Origin: Tanytarsus gracilentus
Taxonomy: Eukaryota; Arthropoda; Insecta; Diptera; Chironomidae
Direction of reading: 5' to 3'
DNA length: 64,000 bases
Assembly: GCA_038502055.1 (NCBI GenBank)
Contig: JAXRKN010000040.1
Location: 3,472,001 to 3,536,000 of the forward strand
Shown here piece by piece: positions 32,604 to 47,107 of this stretch (its first letter is position 1; each line of letters begins with the position of its first letter). The position numbers were made by a program, and so were the translations under genes. Under the pieces are notes generated by a model. It made no database searches and was not told where the DNA came from. It saw nothing but the letters and a program-made list of their open reading frames with translations.

Positions 32604-32616
32604 AAGGAAACATTAA

Positions 32617-35600
32617 GCTCATTAATTTTTCAATGCCTAATTTCGCTTTACACTGCAAAATAATCTATCTTTTTGAATAATGTAACAACTGCTAAGAAGA
32701 ACATAAAGAATTGTATCTTATATTTCATTAATTCATGAAGATATTTCGTTAAATAGGGCGTGATTAAATTTTCAGCACGATTGAGCCTGCAAAAAAGAGA
32801 GTACGATACAAAATCATTGTTTTACAGGAAATTGCATTTGAATTGATTGATTGGTTTATATTGAAGTAATGACATATGCGTGAGTAGTCCAGGATCTAAT
32901 CTAAAACAAATGTTTAAAATTATGTGAACAAAATCATTTATTTTTTCCCTTCACAACTGTTTAAATCATCTCTCTCCACGCCAATCATTTAACTTCTAAG
33001 TTTACTAGTCAGACTCAATTTAATTAAGTCTCTGTTCTGTTTCCAGTAATTATCATGTAGCAATTATAATGTTGATTTCTCTAAGGACATCATTACACAC
33101 CTTCTGTGAGACACACAAAAAATAGACGTCCTTTTTGTAGACTTTGCAAAGCATCTTCATCAGGCTTCATAATTGATTGCAATAAAAATTAATTAGCAGT
33201 AATTGAATAATGAAATTAGACGAGCATCGTTGAGAATGAAATTAAACTTTTCCTGTCATTTCATTCCTTTATTTTTACTGTCCTACAGAAACTAAGTCCT
33301 TCCTCCCCTTTTGACTTTCACGCTCACGAGCTAATTGTGGAAAAGAAAATTAAAAAGACAGTAAAATTGCTCTATCAATGTTTTCTGGCGGTTGACGATT
33401 CCATCCTCCTCCTCTGCTTTGTGCGACCTCCATTAACCCATAAAAGAGATGCTAAATCACTTTAAGTGTTCGAAAAAAAAGCTTTTTATGAGTTTTTCGC
33501 AACTCAATTTTGAGTTCTCACTTAACCTTTTTTAAGACCTCGGTTTTCGCTCCATGATAACCTTAATTTAGTCGATTTCAGTCATGTTCATTTAAATTAT
33601 CTCTTTTTATAAAAAAAACTCATACAACTCGTTGAACTCTGAATTGAAACAGGAATTGATTAAATTAAGTTTTTTTTATAAACTGATCTGGCACAAGGAG
33701 GTTGCAGTAATAATTTATTGCCAGCGCTGTTCATATTTTTAGTTTTTTCTGTGTGCAATGAGCGGGGAGAAAAAAGCAGAATCTATAACAGGTGAATTTC
33801 TCGTCGAATAATGTAATTTTGGGTGTGGGTAAAACAAATTTACTCTTCTTCTAGGGTTATTCATTGTGAAATTTCAGATTTTTCATATTTGTATGCTTTT
33901 ACTAGGGGATGATGATTTCGAAACGCTTCTGCGAGCAAAAGAATTTCAAAGTTTAAAAACGCACTATGAGATAATTTGATTCAAACGTGTGCAAGTTTCT
34001 TTAAAACTCGTTAAATTTAGCTTTAAGTTTGTTTTAAAATTAATTCCCTTTACTCGATTAAAAGCTTGATACCGTAGCTAATAAAAAATATCATTTCGAA
34101 AATTGTATCCTTAACATTACCAGCTCCACGAGGTTTTATGTGATTTTCAATACAAAATTACCCTTTGGTATAAGTCGAAATATCTCTAAATGTGAGCACA
34201 CTCAACATTCGATGATAATTAGACTTCAAATGAGAAAAGTCATATCTATCAAACTGCATCAATAGATTTTGGAAATTAATAGGAAATATCAAGCTGTGGT
34301 TCCTCAAAGTTTAGTAAAATTCAGCATTAAAAAACTTCTGCGGAACCGAACAGAACCGACATATGAATATCAGAAAATGTAGATAGATACATGAACAATC
34401 ATTTTATATATATAAGTGATGCCGGGAAAAAGCCGGAAATTAGGCTAATTTCCACTTTAATAAAATGCATATTTTCGCAAGGAAAATTTATTGAAATTCT
34501 TTGTAATCATTGAAAGTTAAATTAATAGGCTAATGAATTTCTTTATTGATGCTAACTTTTTTTTGAGATTGCAGCTCAGTAGGAGGTTGGGATTAACTTA
34601 AAATTTGATTTTGAGTGATAGAAAACTAAACCCTTCGATAAAATTTATATATTTTCAAGGAAAAAAAATATTTTTTTACTCGAAAAATAAATTTGATCTT
34701 AGTATTCGAAATTTAACTTGCACACGTTTGAATGAAATTATCTCATAGTGTTGTGTGGAATTTTCTATTTTTAGCTTTACAGAAATATAAAAATATTTTA
34801 CTAATTTTAATGAAAAAGATAAGGAAGTTTCTTTTTTCTGTTTCGTTCTTATCCTATTGCATTTTGTACAGTTGAAGAAAAAAGCGGAAAAATAAGAACA
34901 GTAATTTTGCTATAACGTCCTGGTAGAACCTTTTGTGATGTACATAGTTCTCACTTCTTTTGAATCTCTGTAGAAGCGTTTGAGATTTTTTCTCTATGTA
35001 CCTAATCTTTTATTTTTCAGTTTAAAGCTATGCGAAGTGAGTACAATTTTATGATCATTTTTCATTTCACCCCTGTCGTTGGTCGCCTTCAGAAAGACCA
35101 AAATATTTTCATCACTTCTTTATTTTAATGAATAAACTTTTTCAGACTTATTTTTTCAGTGTTGAGATATTTTTTTTATTTATATTCAAGGAAATGATTG
35201 TTTACAAACTCCAAGGTATAGTGATAAAAAATTTACATAAAGAGTTAAACAAACAGTTTCTCTCGTCTCACTTCTTTTCAAATAATAAATAATTTTGAGA
35301 TAGTTTTAAAATTTAAATTCAGACTAACTATAAATTTATACTTTACTGTGAACACATATAAGATAATTTTTATTCACCTATATGTCTTGAGAAATTTTCA
35401 TTTTATTTACATTCTAGTACTATTTAAACTGACTTGATTTTTTAAGACTAATTCGTTCTCAATTTACAACGAAAAATTTCATAATTTTTCTGAGTTTGAA
35501 ATTTTTTTTTATAAACATTAACTGACTTCAGAAGCAAACTGTTTTCATGAATAAAGAAAATAAATTAAATTTCAGTTAGATTTATTCCGTTTATTCGCTT

Positions 35601-37503
35601 GAAATTCAAAAAACATTGTTTTTGTTCAAGTTTTTGTTATTTGAAAATTTTTAATTTTTAAAAAATAAAATCCTCATAAAGATGTTGAAAAGAAATTTCA
35701 CAATTTTCATAATAAAAAAAAACTCTTTAAATTTATGTAAGAAAAAAATCTTAAAAAAACAGACCGTTATTTTTTCATCCCTTACGCAGTTGATTTAACA
35801 TCGTCATTCGTCATCATCATCCTCGTGTTTTGTGTTTCCACTGTATTACAGAATGCAATTTTTAGTTCAAAAGAATACAAACGAAGTCTTGTGTTTATTT
35901 ACAAAAGCATTGAAATTAATTTTTCATGTTTTATTTTTGCTTCATAAGCAGCATCCTTTAGGAAAAACAACTTGACCTATTTTAAGAGATTGCAATAAAA
36001 AAGCTTAAAACTAAGCAACCCTCTTAGCGAAATTTCTACTCGCATGTGCAACAAATTCGAAAATATCACAATGCCAACATGCTGACATTTTAGACACATA
36101 TCAAGAGTGCAGTTCATTTATTTCTAGCAAGAAAATAAATACAAAAACTTGCTGGATTTTTCTTAACCATCATCATTATTTTCGTTCCTGAAAATTCTCA
36201 ATTCTGTTTTTTATGCTCTTTTAATTCTGTCAATGCTCGTGTAAAATTCATTTGGAAAATTTTAATATTTTCTAATTAGAAAACGCGAAGAATTGAGAAA
36301 ATAAATAAGGTCTTCACTATGACAACTAGTCAAGAATAAATTAAAATTTTCTCTACAAGTACGTGAGTTCTATGAACATGGAAAAAATCAAGTAGATCCG
36401 TTATAAGATTAAAATTTAAAGTGTTTGCTCATCAGAAAAACTTCACAGTAAAAAGAGCTTCAGGATTTTTCATGATAATGCAGAAAAGCTTTTCAAAAAT
36501 GAGACGAGTGAGTACTCAAGACGATAGCGTAGGAAGTTCATTAAATGTATTAGAAATTACATTTACTTTGCATTACAATCACGTGAAAATATATGAAATT
36601 GTGGACAGAAATGGAAAAATTTCTCTATCTCCTATCTTTAAGTATTTTTTGTTACTTCTTACCGCCAATAAAAACAGGAATCAGATAATTAAAAAGGTTT
36701 ATCATATATTCAAAAAAATATTTTTATAATTGCCTTTAAATAAATAATACTTCATACATTTAAACTGTAGCTATCCAATTAATTTTTAATGCAGATGCTG
36801 CTCGTAAACACGATGTAACTTCACGCTCAGTGAATTCTTGTTCAGTTTCTCGTTTTACTTTTTTCCAGCCATCCTCCTTTGTGGTTTCTGATATTAATTT
36901 TCGAGGGAATTTCACGGTGAAAAACTTGTGCAGAGCGTTTTATCTCTTTCTTTGATATTTGTCATCCACTTACTATAGCAATACAAGACGAGTAATATCA
37001 CTAAGGAACACCACTGACTATAGTAGTTTTTCTTTATTTAGCTAAAGTTCCATTTTTCTTTCACGTTTTATTACATTTTTTCCTCTCTCTATTCGTTTGA
37101 TTTACTGATGTCTTGAAAGCCAATTACTCAGAGGAAATAAAAAGAGAAAAAGAGACTTATTATGTCCTTTTGATTGATGCCCCATGAAGTCATCTTCATA
37201 TTGGTTTTGATTGAATGTGTGTGTGAACGTTGATATCTGAGAAGTCTCTTTTTTTCTCATGAGGAGGGTAGAAAATATGAAACTAAGTCAGTTGAACAAG
37301 GAATTTAAAGCTGTTGGCTTTCACACATATCTGAAAGTACAAAAATTAAAGCATTCATAATAATTTTGGATTGAGTTTAAATAAAGTTTAAAAACAATTT
37401 GAAAATCCTTTATATTTTAAGGGTGAAAGTTAACTCAAATAACCTCTTGAAAGGCCTTATTTAAATTACTCAAAATTAAATTAGAAGTTAAACCATTATT
37501 GAA
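32617..37503. other. Gene-free AT-rich stretch downstream of the dpr12-like gene
   Basis: About 4.9 kb. The longest frame (36421..36729, non-ATG start) has low-complexity content. No RNA gene, repeat array or second mobile element was recognised. Confidence 0.5.
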
Positions 37504-38938
37504 TTACCTTTTAATCAAAAAAGATCCTAAACTAACACACAGTACGTAATGAAAGGTACATCTAAATTGTGAGGAAATGTTACGCCTTGATATGGCCGCT
37601 GTGTTGTCGCCTGTAAAAAATTAAAAGAAATTTCATGAGCAAAATTTTTAAAAGACTAAAATACATCACAAGATGTCCGAAGTTAAAGTCATATTAATTT
37701 ACGGTAATTTACATTTTTATAGTGTATTTTTAATTAATTTTGAAATTTATTACTGTTATGCATACTCGAAATTTCAAAGGATGTATATGCGACCTACACT
37801 TGAGTGGCAGAGGAAATAAGAAAAAGGAGGGTTGCTCGCAGAAAAATACATATAAATATAACTCAAGATTTCTACATTTCACAATGGCACTTATGAGAGT
37901 CATCGAGTGGAAGCAATTTGCGTTTCCTCTGTCGCATGAAATCTGAGCGTGAAAAAAACAGCAGCAACAAAAAATATAATTGTATCACCTATCCTCTAAA
38001 AAGCTGAAAAGTAGCTACGAGTTGATCGTAAATTAATTAATTTTCTGTTTAAGTATGAGAAAAGAAAATTTGAAGGTTATATACAAGAGTTATAAAACTT
38101 TACAGCACTATGGCTGTAAAAGCACCTTCGACCCATAATAATGCATTGTTTTAGAAAAATCAACTTTATCAATAATATTTTTTTAAGATGCGAGAATGCT
38201 AGTTTTTACGTGTTCCTACCAAAAAAGCTCGTTTTTAAGAAAAGCTTTTGAACGATGAGAAAAGAAACGAGGACATAAATCTTAGGCCCATAAATGCTAG
38301 AAAGGAGAGGCATGGAAAGGTACGACATTTTTTAGCTGTTATCACCATCTTGCTAAAATTGTATACTTTTACTGACATCTCAGACCCATATAGCTTAAGC
38401 TTTTACCACAAACATACACACACACACATACTCTTTCATTTTCTGTTCAGTGCTCTCATTATAAACGAGAGGGAGAGAGAGCAAGCGACACGATTTTCCA
38501 ACCTTAATATCATCATTAATGTATGAAACGGAAAATTAAGCCTCATACAGCATGCAGAAAAGGAAGGGTATCATGCTTTTCTTTGGATAGAAAGAGAAAG
38601 AGGCAGGCATATGCCATTAGGTCGCTTAGCTAGAAAGGTGTTATTTGTGCAGTGGAGCGCTTTTTATGTCATAAAATGAAGATTGTAAGCTATAGGTGAA
38701 AAGTAAAAATGCTCCTCTTGCTCTCATTTCCCTTATTTTTTATTTTTGATGATGGTCACATAAATGCTACCGCTTTTTTGCTACTGATGCTACTGTTCTG
38801 CTTCGGTTTACCTCTGTGCCCTCCTTTTACTCTATTTAACTCACTCTCCACCATCATCCATTATAATGAACACACGTAGTTTTTCGGATGGAAGGATTTC
38901 ACATACGACTATGTTGATACTGGGGTATTTGTATGCAA

Positions 38939-38972
<34 letters not shown>

Positions 38973-41900
38973 CCCCATAGATTTTCACATTTTAGATATT
39001 CATTTTCATTTTCAGGCAAATTTTCATTTAATATAAATGTAAATTATGGAGGGTTGCGATTGCGACGCCGTCATCATCGCCCACGTACTCAATAACCGTC
39101 TCCATGTATGTTACCTTTTGAAACGAAAACGTAAATAGATGCTGGCTCAGTGTTAGGTGCACTGCAAGTAAAATTTCCGCTGTCAACGATTTGTGGCTCT
39201 CGTATGATGAGACGGCTCTGTGTTCGTGGTTGTCCCGGCGTTGTTTCTATTGATATATCACGCCTTGAGTCATCGTAATTTATCATGTGATTATTTCGCT
39301 GCCAATACACGTACTGCGGTGGAATTGGACTCTATAAATGGATAAATAGATTGGTTTAGAGTACATTGTAATGCAAGCGATGCGACATCATTTTTCAGTT
39401 TCTAAATTTTTTAAGCAAGCTCACGTAAAGGAACTTTTCATAAATTATGAACACATGTAAATTCATAAACTCGGAAAATTTGTAGCACATATTTCTGTAA
39501 AGTCCCACACATATTTTGACATACATGTCGTGCATTAGGTGTGAAATATGAGAAAATTGAATCAATAAATTCAAATTACCTTTTCAATTATACAGACTAA
39601 ATTTAATACTGATCCCATATCTACATGCAGTTCTCCAGAGCCCAATATGAATGCTTCGGGTACGACGACTTGTAAGCTCGCATGATGGGAAACGACTCCA
39701 GTTGATGTTGCAACCTTTAATATTATCCCCGGGCAGTACATAAAAGAAGGTAGAAAAAATAAACGGAGAGAAAATTTCAGTCAAGGTTGGGATCCCTTCA
39801 AAAATAAATGGTACCGAAATGTAAGGGAGGAGAAGAAAATAAAGTTGATTTAAAAATAATTCAATTGATTTCGAATGGGAAGGAGAAGCAGAGAGTAAAA
39901 CTCATCACTCAAGCAAAATGAAATGACACGAGAATGAAATGAGGATGCTGAGAAAGGCAGCATACCATGATGTGATGTGAGAGAGTGAGGAAATCAACCG
40001 AAAAAATTTATGAACCTCTCTTGCTCTCTCTTCTATCTCATTCATTTCACAATGCATCTACCAACAGACATACAGAACAGAGTGACGAAGTTTGATTTAT
40101 GTTCACTCATTCTTTTTATGTCTGTGCCGATAAAATGCAAATAAGGACAAATTTTTCAATTTTTGATTATCAATAATGTATCATATGACATCAAGGGATG
40201 AGTGAAACATAAGTTTTAGTTATTTAGATAAAAGTTCGAATAGACAAATTTCAATTTTATTTAAATCTCACCACAATATTTTTATAAAATCTAATTTAAA
40301 ATGTCCATGTAACATTTCCAATTGCACTGAGATGCAAAAAGTTTTAACCGTATGATGATGATGATGATGAAATTGATTGAAAATCGCTCGAGAGCTTTTT
40401 GAAAGTTTCTCATTTCCAATCGTTTAGTGAATTGCGCTGTTTGATTTTGTGATCGATTTCTTTACATTTTAGATTTTATTCGAGAAAAATTGCGCTCTTA
40501 TTCCTTCGGTTTGAAATATATTTTTTGTCGCAAAAGAGGAGAAAGATTTATGCAAGATTTATGTTTAGGATCAATAAAAGGAAGGCGATGAAAAGTTTTT
40601 CGATGGATTTTTTCACTTTGAGGCAGGTGCCTTATTCTTTCGTTCAATATATTTTTGCTCTCTGATGACAAAAAAAAATACGCTTTAACCATTCTAAATT
40701 TTCCCAAAGGGCTTATTGAACTTGTAGCATAGATATTTTGTTATATTTTTAGGTTTTTTAAAGATGTATTTAAGAGTTTGTCAAGTATCAATGACATCAG
40801 AGAAAAGTTTAGTTTTTTGAATTTCAAATATGATTTTAAACTTCAGCTTTTCAGGAGAAATGATAAAATGACGTTTGCAGGTATTTGAATACCTAACAAA
40901 AAGTGTGAATATTCTTGATTTGAGTTAATTTTTACTCCAAACACCCTTTATAAAGATTTGCTTAAATTTTCCTCAATTTTCTTACCATGTCAATGACAAC
41001 AAAGTGCTCTTAAGAGAACTCAATTAAATTCATTTAATGAAGGTATCTTCAAGTCGTTCCTAATTATTATTTTTCAATTAAACGTAAAAAGTTGGAACGC
41101 AAAGACAATTACTGCTGTTGACAGTTATTTCAAATTTAAACGCAAAAAATTATCTTTTGATTGCTTTATGTTTAAGAAATTGAAAATAAAAGAAAATTGG
41201 AGGGAAGAACAAACGAAAACTTTTTTATTCGCTCAAAAGTTATCGAGTAAAAAAAATTCTCATCGTGGAGCAAAAAAGTTAAAATACTCAAACAAAAAAA
41301 AAGAGAAAGTGCTTACTGAAAAGTGTTTTTAAAAGTGCTAAAAGCATAACTCATGTTCGCTATACAGCTTACAATAACTACAACAATACTTATTATGACG
41401 ATGCCAAAGTGAGTGTATATAAATTGAAAAGTTTTTCACATAAATATATTTGAATCTAGTTTCCGCTAGAATAATTTTTCATCATCCCCTCTTGCATCCT
41501 CCACCTCTCGACTGTGCAGATATAAAAGTTCTTCTTAAAAAAAGTTTACGACAAAACGTGCGGAGTTGAGAAATAAAAGGAGTAGTTTGTGAACTTTATA
41601 ACAACTGCTTTTATCGGGTCAATTTGACAAAAAAAGTTTACATTATTAAAAAGGTATAAATTTTTTTAATATATTTACATAAAATTATATTCAAATCCAA
41701 TTTTATCGAGCTGTTTCATATCTCACCTGACAATCATATGTTCCGTGGTCTCGTTTTTGTACAAATTTGATTTGTAAAGTGTATATACTTTTCTTGGGAT
41801 CATATGTAGCAACAAATCGTGCGTCATTCGTATACAAACTATCACCCGATGACAGAATATGCCAATCTCGACGGCGTATCCATGAAACTAGATTCTGTGA

Positions 41901-44900
41901 AATATATATCATTGATCAATCGAAAAGGCAAAATTGTTTAGTGCTGTAGAGAGTTGAGTAATTCATATCGAGTCTCCTTGATTCTAAAATTCAATATTTC
42001 AAATTTTAGCTATCACATTCTTTGACATGTTGAGTGAGTCATGTTGAGGTGAGAGAAAATTTGAAGGATAAAGTTTTGGTGTAGACATGAAAGCTCAAGT
42101 TAAATAATGAAACTTTATAGAGCCAATGAGTTTGAAATAATCAATATGGTGTGGAGTGTATTAAATTGCACTGCAATCTGATGCTTTATGCTGAGGGAAA
42201 AGTTAGCCGTCGTAGGCGACGTTAATGGAGCAACATAAACAATAAAGCGTGATACAGATGCTATGTACTGTAATGTGAATCTACCCACGAAAGAAAATAA
42301 TTTGGCTTTGAAACTTTAATTTTATGCTGTGTGAAAATAATGTGCTGTAATTAATTCTCGCTTCAAAGTCGCTCCTGGAGCCATTCAATCAACCCTCTCT
42401 CTCTCCCAACGGAATGGATGGATGAGTGAGTGATTTAAACGTTTTCCCACAGAAAATTATTTTATTCAGCACCCATTTGCCAATAGCTGATGACTGGTTT
42501 TGTTTATTGTGCGGCATTTTTTTTTTGGCTGTAAAGAGGGTCGCAATGAACAAAAAATCTCTGGTTTTAAATGCCAAAAAACTTTTTTTAATTAAATGTT
42601 TTTCAGGAAGTATTCTAAATTTTTTTTCACAAAATGTTTAAAAAGTTTTCAACGCATTCCGAGTGCTCACGCAATATAACGTGGAAATTTTTCCGCACTA
42701 ACCATACAGAAGTCATAATAGCGATGCATTGAGTGAAATTGAATGATCGAATAATTGTTTTTGACCAAACAAAACAATGCTTGGAAAGAGAAAAATAACG
42801 AGCAATTTGTCAGTGACATTTGTGGGCTGTTCGATGGTCACACTCACTTTATAAACCCACAGCAGCATCATCGGGAGAAAAATTATATCATAATAAACAT
42901 ATACATGACTATATGAGTCCAGCGTGTCTGTGTTTTTGGCGATATAATTGTGGGTCGAATGAATTAAATATGATATGATAATTTACTTACAGATTCGATG
43001 TCGCCTGACACTTTGCAGTTGAGAAAGGCCGTACCGCCTAGTTGAACGGATGTGTTGTTGTAAGACATCATCTGCAGAAAGTTTAATGAAAAGTCAACAT
43101 TAATTAATGGATATCATCACCATTCAAGTCCAAAGCAGATGCCCATAGATCACTGGAGATGGACATAGGGATATCGTAAAAAATCCGGACAGCAGAAGGC
43201 CATGTTTATCACTATTTATATACAGACTTTTCGTTTTCTCTCCTCCGTTGTCACAATATTTATGTGGTGTTAAAAGAAGGCTCAACATTATAGAATGGTA
43301 TAAAGTGAATGAAGAGAAAATCTCCGCACTCAACGGGCGTTGTTAAAAAATGTTCTCTGATAGCATGAAATTACGTAATTGGGAAATTTGTGATGTTATA
43401 TTGAAAAATTTCCTTAAGATATTTATATTTTTTTCTAAGGCACTCGATTACGTGTTTTGCGAATAGGTTCTATGAAAAAAAAATCACAACTGAAGATGAT
43501 GAGGGAACATGGAACGTGTAGAAAGAAATCGATGGGACGTGAAAATGATTTAAAATAATATTAGCACAACTTTAATACATCGTAAAAGCTTTAAATGGTG
43601 AACACAGTCACATAGTTCGCATAATTTATTTCCAAAAATTTTTTGGTGTCGCTTAAAAAACTAAAGGCAAATAATTTATCGATTCCAATTGTTGGCGAAA
43701 TAAACACGCAAAGCGAAAATTTTTCCCAAAATAAATTTTATCGTCGTTCGAAGAAAGGAAGGAGGAAAAATGTCTACATGGGTAAAATTAAAATAAATGA
43801 AACACGCCATAAAATGTAAAATGCGGCCATTCATTTAAATGACGACGAATAAAATATTGTCCGACGTTGGAGCGAGTTTTAGTCTCTTCTCGCTTTTTTT
43901 GTCATCATCGCACAAAAAAAGAACTTTAATTAAAAATATTCAAATTATATTATGCTCTCGCACATAAATGAAGAAAGGACAAGAAGAACTTTCCTAGTGA
44001 AATTTTTTGTTGAACGAGAGTTTCTGGGTAAGAAAAAGTTTTCTGTTCTTCACAACCAGCTGAGCAAATTGATTGTAAAGAGATGATAATTTTTTTTGCA
44101 AAATTGATCATAATTTAATTTTTTTCATTCGTCTTCAAAAAAACTATTCACTTTCTTATTAAATACGAAATACACATGCTTGATATATTCAATTTAGAAG
44201 TTGTCACATTTTAAAATCTCTCTAGAGCCTTAATAAATTTATTTAACGGTTCAAATATTAATGAGAAGTAAGCCAGCAAGAGACCAAGAAAGAAAATTCA
44301 TTGGCAAAGTGGGAGCAAATAGTCACAAGGGGCACCGCTAATGAGTTCAGGAAGTGTTCATTTTTAATGTAATTAAGTTGAAACTTTTCTGTTTCTGATG
44401 CCGCTATAAAGCATGCTGCTTTGTCAAATGAATGAACTCTCGACTCCCTCCATCGTTTCCCCATTTGTGTGACACTCTCACTCGTTCCATTTTCCACTTC
44501 GCGAGAGCTCAGTGAATAAAATTATTAAAGACAGAATAGAAAAAAGCTAATTAGCGATTCCAAAGCATCGTCATCGTCATTAAAAAAGATGAAGAGATGT
44601 TTCTGCTTCTACCATTAACGTTGGTAGCAGTGTGCATTGTTGAATGGAAAAGTTGTTGTGAGTGAAAAATTTATGGACGCTTATAAGTTTACACTAGAGA
44701 GAATAGCGCCAACCACCGTGGAGGAGAGTCATAAAAAATTTAAATAAATGCTATTTGTGCATAAAATGTTGCCTTCTCGCAGTTAATTACATAAACAATT
44801 TTGCCCTTAACTCGCTTTTCTTCGGATGAAAGTGAAGAGTACAATTTATCTCTGGGAGTATATATGATATAATTAGGTGTATTATCTCGGATTGTAATTC

Positions 44901-47107
44901 ATTTTAAAACAAGCACAAACCTCTTATAGCAGTTAGTGAACTGGTGGTAAACAAGAACCAACACACAAACATTTTGCATTATATGCATTCGTTCGTTTCC
45001 ACAGTTTCAGGAGAATTCCGTGGGGAAATACATAAATCAAAAAAATTGTTTTGATTTCAAAATTTTTCAAATAAAAAGATCCACATGCTTTAAAGTTTTT
45101 GCAGAATGAGTTTCATTTTTAAGTCACCCTGCTCTCGGTGTATTTGAGTTGAAACAAGGACATGAAATATTACTCACCTCACTATTGCTGCCATCTCCTA
45201 TGGAACTTTCACTATACTCTAATATATTCTCCGAACGCTGATGGTCCGTTTCAACCCACACCTTTGGCTTGATCATGCTCGACTCTGTATTATTTGGTGA
45301 TTTATTATCTGTAATGAGGCAAAACAGCAGGGGAGGAGGTGTTAGAATGAGAAGTGAGTTTGAGTGTATCAAAATGCGTAAACATATGTTTGTAAAACGA
45401 AACGATAAACATTTCGAAGGATACAAACATTTCATAATTCATATTTAATTTCAGATAATGAAATGGTTTAACATTGATATCAAGGGTGATAGTTCATGGA
45501 GCAGTTCATTAGCACACATTTTTCGGTAGTTTCAAATTTATTTTTGGATTTTCTTACGAATATTTTATTAAAATTAACGATGAGGACGTTGTTTTATGAA
45601 CAAAGTACGTGTGGCTAGAAAAAGGTCAAAATCAGAATTGTGTACATTCTTTCAGCCACCGCAATATTTTTTTGCAGATATAAAGATTTCGATAATTGAA
45701 AATCATAAATACACTTTCAGAAAGATTTTTATAAACAAATGGCGCTTAACCTATACCAATTTTTCTCAAGACCTTTTCAATGCATATTGCTTCCGTATCT
45801 GAGCAAAAGGAGACTTACGGAGGAAAGGGCAAATGTATAGGATGAAAAATTATCATGAGAATGAAATCTTTATTCATTTTTCGTGCTGGAAAAATAAAGG
45901 GTTTCTCATGCATGTACACTATTAAGACGATGGTTGAACACAAAGGAGGGAAAAGTGAATGAGAATGTGAAGAGCAGCTCTTAAAAGAGGAATGATAGTA
46001 ATACACTATGGAATTTAATGTTCATAGCATTTTGCTACTTTATATATTGTTAAAAAAATTGCAGTTCCTTGACTGCTGCATTATCTTTTAAACAATAAGG
46101 AGTAGAGTATGTGTATGAGAGATAGAGACTAGACGTCATGGGAATTTATTCATGATTTAGGTAATATAATATATAGAAGTGGTGCAGCAGCTTATCGCAC
46201 CCTCTGCAGTTTCCCTGTTTTAGCCAAATTAAATTTGCGAATGAAACAGAAGAGATTTAAAGCTAGCATTAGGTTGAACATTGAATTTGAAGGACCATTT
46301 TGTTTAAAACAATTAAGTCTTGCTAAAATTGACTTTATAAACAGAAATTTGAAATTTTACATTGCAAAAGAACGTAAGTACAGTTTAAAAGGATATAAAG
46401 TGAGAATGAAGAATTATTATGCTCAGAATGTGCTTTGAAGTTCAAGAAAATAAGGAAGCTTATAAACTAAGCTAACAGACTAAAAGGAAAAAAGTCTTGA
46501 AGTGAAACGTCAAATTTATTGCCTCTGTGAACAGGCACCAGACATTGGATTTGATCAATAAAAATAAAGCTCTACAGATAGTGTCTTTTCGCTTTCAGTT
46601 CCTTCGAATGTCTGTATCGTTTTCACATCTTTTCTCCCCATGTATATTTATATCGTTCTATTTTTTAGCTCCTCATGATTCGTGTGGATTAAATATTGAA
46701 ATTGCATGAGATCAACCATTATCCCTTATGCTTTTTAGAAAAATTTATGGCAAGAAACCTTTTTTACAGTTCATGGCATTCCAGTGTTAAAAGACCTCTC
46801 AAGTCTTAATTCACTTGAATGGTTGTGAAAATCAATTAAATATAAAAACCAAGATTTTCATATGATTGAAATAAAATAAAAATGGGTTCGGCTCACATTA
46901 TAAAATTAGAGCTATACGAGTTACTCAAAAAATTTCTGTTTTGATGTTTCCGGTGTTTTTGTGGTTTTAATATTTAAGACATTTTATAACGTAAAACATA
47001 ATCATATTCTTAATATTTTCTCGCTTACCTGTGTTTATCGCAAGCAATATAGGAAGCCAAAAGACTAAAATCCGTATTTCCAACATTACTGAGATAATCC
47101 TCAGCAT
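37504..47107 (-). CDS. dpr12: Dpr12-like two-Ig cell-surface protein
   Basis: Seven coding exons on minus: 47029..47107 (signal peptide, MLRIISVMLEIRILVFWLPI), 45178..45308, 42991..43071, 41727..41894, 39580..39714, 39115..39331 and 37504..37610; 305 residues, all phases consistent. Ig1 runs from QLGGTAFLNCKVSG to VSWIRRRDWHIL and DHGTYDCQ, the Dpr hallmark. Ig2 runs from VVVPEAFILGSGELHVDMGS and LVCIIEK to SRLIIREPQIVDSGNFTCSA and NTEPASIYVFVSKGDN. The last exon ends in a hydrophobic tail (YVLCVSLGSFLI) suited to GPI attachment. Dpr proteins bind DIP Ig proteins and specify synaptic partners. The Ig2 sequence is closest to what I recall of Dpr12. Exon 2 encodes an unusual Ser/Asn-rich linker. 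Introns of 0.25 to 4 kb contrast with the rest of the window. Confidence 0.88.
38942..38971. repeat. (TG)n microsatellite
   Basis: About 15 TG units inside the last intron of the dpr12-like gene; probably polymorphic. Confidence 0.9.
40352..40370. repeat. (ATG)n microsatellite
   Basis: Six ATG units in an intron of the dpr12-like gene. Confidence 0.85.

Noticed and set aside
36421..36729. 102-codon frame with non-ATG start
   Set aside because: Low-complexity content, no homology, isolated in AT-rich DNA.
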